Positions 31,594 through 34,781 of a stretch of DNA of 34,781 nt are shown here, piece by piece. The stretch comes from a virus. The position numbers and the translations under genes were made by a program. Location of the stretch: positions 1 to 34,781 of IMG/VR virus record IMGVR_UViG_3300047377_000453, one strand, 5' to 3'. The notes beneath the pieces are model-generated. The model did not search any database. It had not been told where the DNA came from and saw only the letters and a program-made list of their open reading frames with translations. How positions within the stretch are numbered: the stretch's first letter is position 1; every line of letters starts with the position of its first letter.

Positions 31594-32051
31594 GCAAGCT
31601 GCCCAGCAATGCGGTGCCTACTGCATATGCAGGCTATTACGCCACTCCCGAGGGTGATGTGTGGTCAACAAAGAAAGGCACTAAAAAACTAAAGCGCCTT
31701 GCTAACAAGCAATACGTCAAACATCACCTATATGTAGAGGGGCGTTTGATTAACAAGCTAGTTCATGTGCTTATTGCGGAGACGTTTATTGATAATCCGC
31801 ATGAGTATCCAGAAGTTAATCATAAAAATGGCGACAAGCATGATTGTTCTGTCTCCAATCTGGAATGGACAACAAGAAAAAAGAACATGGAGCATGCTGC
31901 TAATGAGCTAAAGCGTTGGCGCACTGCTAAGTATGTTTTTTTAGCAAGAGAGCTTGTGGAAGACGGCTGGACATATAGAGAAATTGGCGCGGTTGTTGGC
32001 CGCTCCGCTGCATCAGTTTACACGGCGGTGAAACGTGTCCAAACGCAGTAA
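31590..32051 (+). CDS. HNH homing endonuclease
   Basis: 153 residues, GTG start overlapping the terminase stop (GTGA). It has a NUMOD4-like N-terminus (YYATPEGDVWSTKKGTKK), then VHVLIAETFIDNPHEYPEVN and NGDKHDCSVSNLEWTTR with NMEHA, that is the HNH_3-type core, and a C-terminal helix-turn-helix (WTYREIGAVVGRSAASVYTA). Free-standing HNH genes next to terminase genes are common mobile elements of phages. It probably cuts a cognate intronless or homologous locus and is copied into it. Confidence 0.9.
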   Translation: MSKLPSNAVPTAYAGYYATPEGDVWSTKKGTKKLKRLANKQYVKHHLYVEGRLINKLVHVLIAETFIDNPHEYPEVNHKNGDKHDCSVSNLEWTTRKKNMEHAANELKRWRTAKYVFLARELVEDGWTYREIGAVVGRSAASVYTAVKRVQTQ

Positions 32052-32250
32052 CAGAACAAGAGGCAATCGGCCATTGAACATGGGCCGGTCATTACGTGCC
32101 AGGCAGATGAGTCCTGGCCCTATCCGGAAGCGCCCGGCTGGTGGAGTTGATGTAGATCCAGACTTAGCTGATCCAGCGGTATATCCGATTTGGGATGAGG
32201 CTGGCGTGTTGATGGTGACGGAGAGTGATTCAGCGATGGTGATGCAATGA
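32035..32250 (+). CDS. Small hypothetical protein
   Basis: 71 residues from GTG 32035, 17 bases inside the HNH gene. The N-terminal 35 residues are very basic (Arg/Lys-rich: KRSNRTRGNRP, RSLRARQMSPG), and the rest is acidic with WDEAGVLMVTESDSA. Probably a small head or fibre accessory. GTG start and RBS are moderate; it ends in an ATGA overlap with the fibre gene. Confidence 0.65.
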   Translation: MSKRSNRTRGNRPLNMGRSLRARQMSPGPIRKRPAGGVDVDPDLADPAVYPIWDEAGVLMVTESDSAMVMQ

Positions 32251-33767
32251 GCGATCAAGACACAAAGGCAGCAGGCACAAAGTTCAGCCAGTTTCCCGCT
32301 GTTGATGGCGAGGGAGTGCAGGGTGTTGGCCTAAAAGACGGCCAGAACGTCCGATTTAATCTAACGACTGATGCGGTTGCAGTTAACCCAAATCCTTTCA
32401 GAGATGCTAAGGGCCGATACGCTTTAACCCCTAAAGAATTAGAGAACATCAATAACCAGCGTGATGTAAACGAGTTTCTGTACGAGAAAATCCAACAGGT
32501 TGAAGCTGGCGAGATCCCACCCGGAACCATTGTCTCTGAAGACCCGCCTGAGAATCCTGAAGAGGGGCTGTGCTGGTATGACACTGGCAGGCTGGAGCTG
32601 TTTGTTTATGCGCAGGGCGGTTGGTTCCCTTGCTCTCCGTTAGGCGCAAGGGTGGACGCTGGTGAAGCGTTACAGGCTGAGATTCTTGGCAGGGTTGAAG
32701 CGGGCGAGGCAAAGCAGGCGACTATCGAGAGTAGCGCGTTAAAGACATCTGGTAGCAACACGGTTGATACATCGTGGCGGATCAAGAGCGACGGCAAGAC
32801 AATCGTTTCTGGCGCTGAGTCGGGCAAGATTAAGATCTACCACCTTGCAGAGCCCACCGATGGCGACCATGCCGCCACTAAGAGCTATGCGGACGGAAAG
32901 CTAAGCAAGGAAGGCGGCAGTCTGTCCGGCATTTTGAATATGCAGGACAACTACATTGCTGGCGTAAAGACGCCCAGCAGTGGAACTGATGCGGCTAACA
33001 AGTCCTATGTGGATGGCAATTTCATAGGCAGAGCGTCCTACACCGTTGTGGAGGATGACTGGAGCGTTAAGCAAAAGAATGAAGAGCTAAACAACCGCAC
33101 ACTGTTCAGCGCCTCTGGCGGTTCGCTTAACGTTTACAACCTAAATGAGCCAACCGACACTCACCATGCCGCCACAAAGAATTATGTTGATGGGGTTGCT
33201 GACCTGAAACTTGATCTTTCGGGTGGCACTGACAGCAAGATGACCGGCAACCTGTACATGGGCGGCAATAAGATTGCTGGGCTAGAAACTCCCTCGCTTG
33301 ATACTGACGCCGCCAATAAAGCCTATGTTGATACCGCTGTTGCTGGCGCTGGCTCTATTGATCCTTACTACACCAGAAACTACATACTCAACGAGTACAG
33401 TCTTGTTGGCTCTGCTGACCCTGTGGGTGGTGAGGGTGCGTTTAAGTGGGTTAGAGAGGATGGAAGCGGCTTCACTAGTCTGAGGGACGCTCATGGTGTC
33501 TGCTTTGACATCCGAAAGGTTCCTGAGTTTTACGACGAATTGAGGCTGAAGCTCGACATTGGTACGCCCTACGGCAGTGCATTTGTTTATGTGTGGGACG
33601 AGGATGAGCAGTCCGCGTACTCGCTGATCGCAAAGTTCAGAATCAACAAAAAGGGTGATTACGACACCCAGGGCGGTGGCTCAATCATTATCTACGGTGA
33701 TCAGTGCTTTATTGGTGAGAGCGACTCAACCACACATAAATACCGTCTTGAATTGGTGGGGTTTTGA
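32247..33767 (+). CDS. Tail fibre protein with EPTD-HAATK-YVDG repeats
   Basis: 506 residues. After an N-terminal domain (TKFSQFPAVDGEGVQG) it carries DPPENPEEGLCWYDTGRLE, the same module as in the fibres at 8578 and 9978. Then come repeats: LAEPTDGDHAATKSYADG, TPSSGTDAANKSYVDG, LNEPTDTHHAATKNYVDG and TPSLDTDAANKAYVDT, spaced to give a trimeric beta-helical shaft. The C-terminal 150 residues are a different beta domain (likely tip). Host-surface recognition is expected. Confidence 0.83.
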   Translation: MSDQDTKAAGTKFSQFPAVDGEGVQGVGLKDGQNVRFNLTTDAVAVNPNPFRDAKGRYALTPKELENINNQRDVNEFLYEKIQQVEAGEIPPGTIVSEDPPENPEEGLCWYDTGRLELFVYAQGGWFPCSPLGARVDAGEALQAEILGRVEAGEAKQATIESSALKTSGSNTVDTSWRIKSDGKTIVSGAESGKIKIYHLAEPTDGDHAATKSYADGKLSKEGGSLSGILNMQDNYIAGVKTPSSGTDAANKSYVDGNFIGRASYTVVEDDWSVKQKNEELNNRTLFSASGGSLNVYNLNEPTDTHHAATKNYVDGVADLKLDLSGGTDSKMTGNLYMGGNKIAGLETPSLDTDAANKAYVDTAVAGAGSIDPYYTRNYILNEYSLVGSADPVGGEGAFKWVREDGSGFTSLRDAHGVCFDIRKVPEFYDELRLKLDIGTPYGSAFVYVWDEDEQSAYSLIAKFRINKKGDYDTQGGGSIIIYGDQCFIGESDSTTHKYRLELVGF

Positions 33768-33768
33768 A

Positions 33769-34781
33769 ATGACGAATCTTCCTGAAAAACCTTGGGAAAA
33801 AGACAATACCTTCACCAACGAAGAGACAGGTGTTGAGTACACCTTTGATGGTGAGAAATGGCTAGCGTCTGGCGGTGAAGAGGCCGATCTGTCTGGCTTT
33901 GCTACTAAGGCGTTTGCTGATGAGGTTGATCGCACTAGCCAAATGCGCGATGAAGCTCTAGACGCCAAGATAGATCAAGAGTCTAACTTAAACACTGTCG
34001 CCCATCTGAAGTTCGAGGATCAGATTCTGCGTTGTTACGCTTGGTCTGAGGGTGACAATGAAAGTCTCGAAAGAAAGCTTACCAAGGTCGACGAAGGGTT
34101 ACAGGCGCAGATTGATGATCTGCCCACCACTGAATACGTAGACACTGGCGACCGAACCCTACAAGGCGAGATAGACCAGATCGCGCTCGCGCTTGAGGCG
34201 CTACTGGTACAGCGAGAACACGGCCAGTGGAAGTATGTTGGGTTCTCTGGCGATAACATCCCGCGCAACGCTGGCGAGTTTGCGTTGATCTCTGATGATC
34301 TATCAGCAAGCGACAATATCATCACGCTGAACACAACGGACTTGGAAGGAACGGTTCACGGCTTTGGTGATGTTGAGGTCGGTGATTACGTTGAGATCGT
34401 CGACCTTGATGAGCCTGCAAACTACGTCCTGTTTGTAGTGACTAAAGCGCCAGAGGGATCAGGCATTGTCAACGTCGAAGTCTCGCTGAAGGATAAGGGT
34501 CAGAACATTCTGATCGGTGAGACTTGTGAAATCCGCTTTTTTCAAGTCAATGACCAAAACCTGCAATTAGAAGATTTAGATAATCGCTATCTTAGATTGT
34601 CTGGCGGCGAGATGGCGGGGTCTGCAACGATCAAGGTTAATAACCTTGAGCCTGTCAATACGCCGATGATTCAGTACAACGGCGACCCAGACTCTACTCA
34701 TGCGGCGGGTCTTATCAACCGCGAGATGATGAGGCGTTACGTTGCGGCAGAGCTTGACAAGTCTCCTCAGTCTAGCTCGCC
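33769..34781 (+). CDS. Tail fibre protein (3' end outside window)
   Basis: 337 codons without stop, running off the right edge; ATG 33769 follows the previous stop by one base. It opens with PWEKDNTFTNEETGVEYTFDG, a fibre attachment module, then a coiled coil (ADEVDRTSQMRDEALDAKID), a YVGFSGDNIPRNAGEFALIS domain (about 157-176), and near the end the shaft-like LRLSGGEMAGSATIKV plus HAAGLINREMM. The style matches the fibre before it. The gene continues towards the portal if the genome is circular. Confidence 0.82.
   Translation, partial: MTNLPEKPWEKDNTFTNEETGVEYTFDGEKWLASGGEEADLSGFATKAFADEVDRTSQMRDEALDAKIDQESNLNTVAHLKFEDQILRCYAWSEGDNESLERKLTKVDEGLQAQIDDLPTTEYVDTGDRTLQGEIDQIALALEALLVQREHGQWKYVGFSGDNIPRNAGEFALISDDLSASDNIITLNTTDLEGTVHGFGDVEVGDYVEIVDLDEPANYVLFVVTKAPEGSGIVNVEVSLKDKGQNILIGETCEIRFFQVNDQNLQLEDLDNRYLRLSGGEMAGSATIKVNNLEPVNTPMIQYNGDPDSTHAAGLINREMMRRYVAAELDKSPQSSS

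Noticed and set aside
1-34781. tRNA genes, CRISPR arrays, insertion sequences, integrase
   Set aside because: None seen on either strand; the few short gaps show no cloverleaf, spaced repeats or transposase motifs.

Overview
The window is most of the genome of a tailed bacteriophage, almost certainly a podovirus. There is a portal, scaffold, capsid, adaptor and nozzle series, a long block of fibre genes and three large ejection-type proteins, but no tape measure, tail tube or tail terminator. The capsid protein resembles the SU10/HMO-2011-type fold family (DUF5309-like). A near-consensus sigma-70 promoter, strong Shine-Dalgarno (SD) sites and a lipobox signal peptide point to a Gram-negative, probably proteobacterial, host. 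I see no integrase, RNA polymerase, tRNA or CRISPR array. Genes are packed with ATGA, TAATG or GTGA overlaps; no stretch over 300 bases lacks a gene, and the largest gap is the AT-rich stretch 28993-29181.

Layout. (1) 1-6970, + strand: end of the portal, two overlapping small genes, scaffold, major capsid protein, adaptor, two coiled-coil proteins and a 644-residue nozzle-like tail protein. (2) 6967-13191, +: tail-fibre block of nine genes, several apparently derived from one another by module duplication. (3) 13193-20088, +: a lipoprotein, then a Met/Gly/Pro-rich protein set and large proteins typical of podovirus internal (ejection) proteins. (4) 20100-26248, - strand: early/replication operon read leftwards from a divergent promoter: PD-(D/E)XK nuclease (DUF2800), ssDNA-binding protein (DUF2815), HNH protein, PAPS-reductase-like protein, SF2 helicase, then a run of very small genes, five of them zinc-ribbon-like and three with a membrane segment. 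One VRR-NUC gene (21879-22166) lies inside this region on the opposite strand. (5) 26379-29661, +: Cro-like regulator, small protein, AEP-type primase/SF3-type helicase, an AT-rich repeat-bearing gap (candidate origin) and three tiny genes, closed by a terminator. (6) 29808-34781, +: small and large terminase, HNH homing endonuclease, and a second fibre locus running off the right edge.

How it works together (inference): the 26.3 kb region is the early control point. The left arm supplies recombination and repair enzymes, and the right arm supplies replication initiation (primase-helicase). No DNA polymerase is visible, although DUF2800/DUF2815/VRR-NUC/SF2-helicase modules often carry a polA gene, so the phage may use the host polymerase or encode one outside the window. 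The missing sequence between the right edge (fibre) and left edge (portal) would have to hold at least the portal N-terminus. No lysis gene is recognised with confidence.

The most unusual items are: two 26-residue membrane peptides with matching ends (MxNEMW...GGxL) in two separate operons on opposite strands; the zinc-ribbon mini-gene cluster; a strand-flipped VRR-NUC gene; Shine-Dalgarno sites built into repeated C-terminal peptide tags, including one orphan copy; and a 233-base gene overlap next to the portal.
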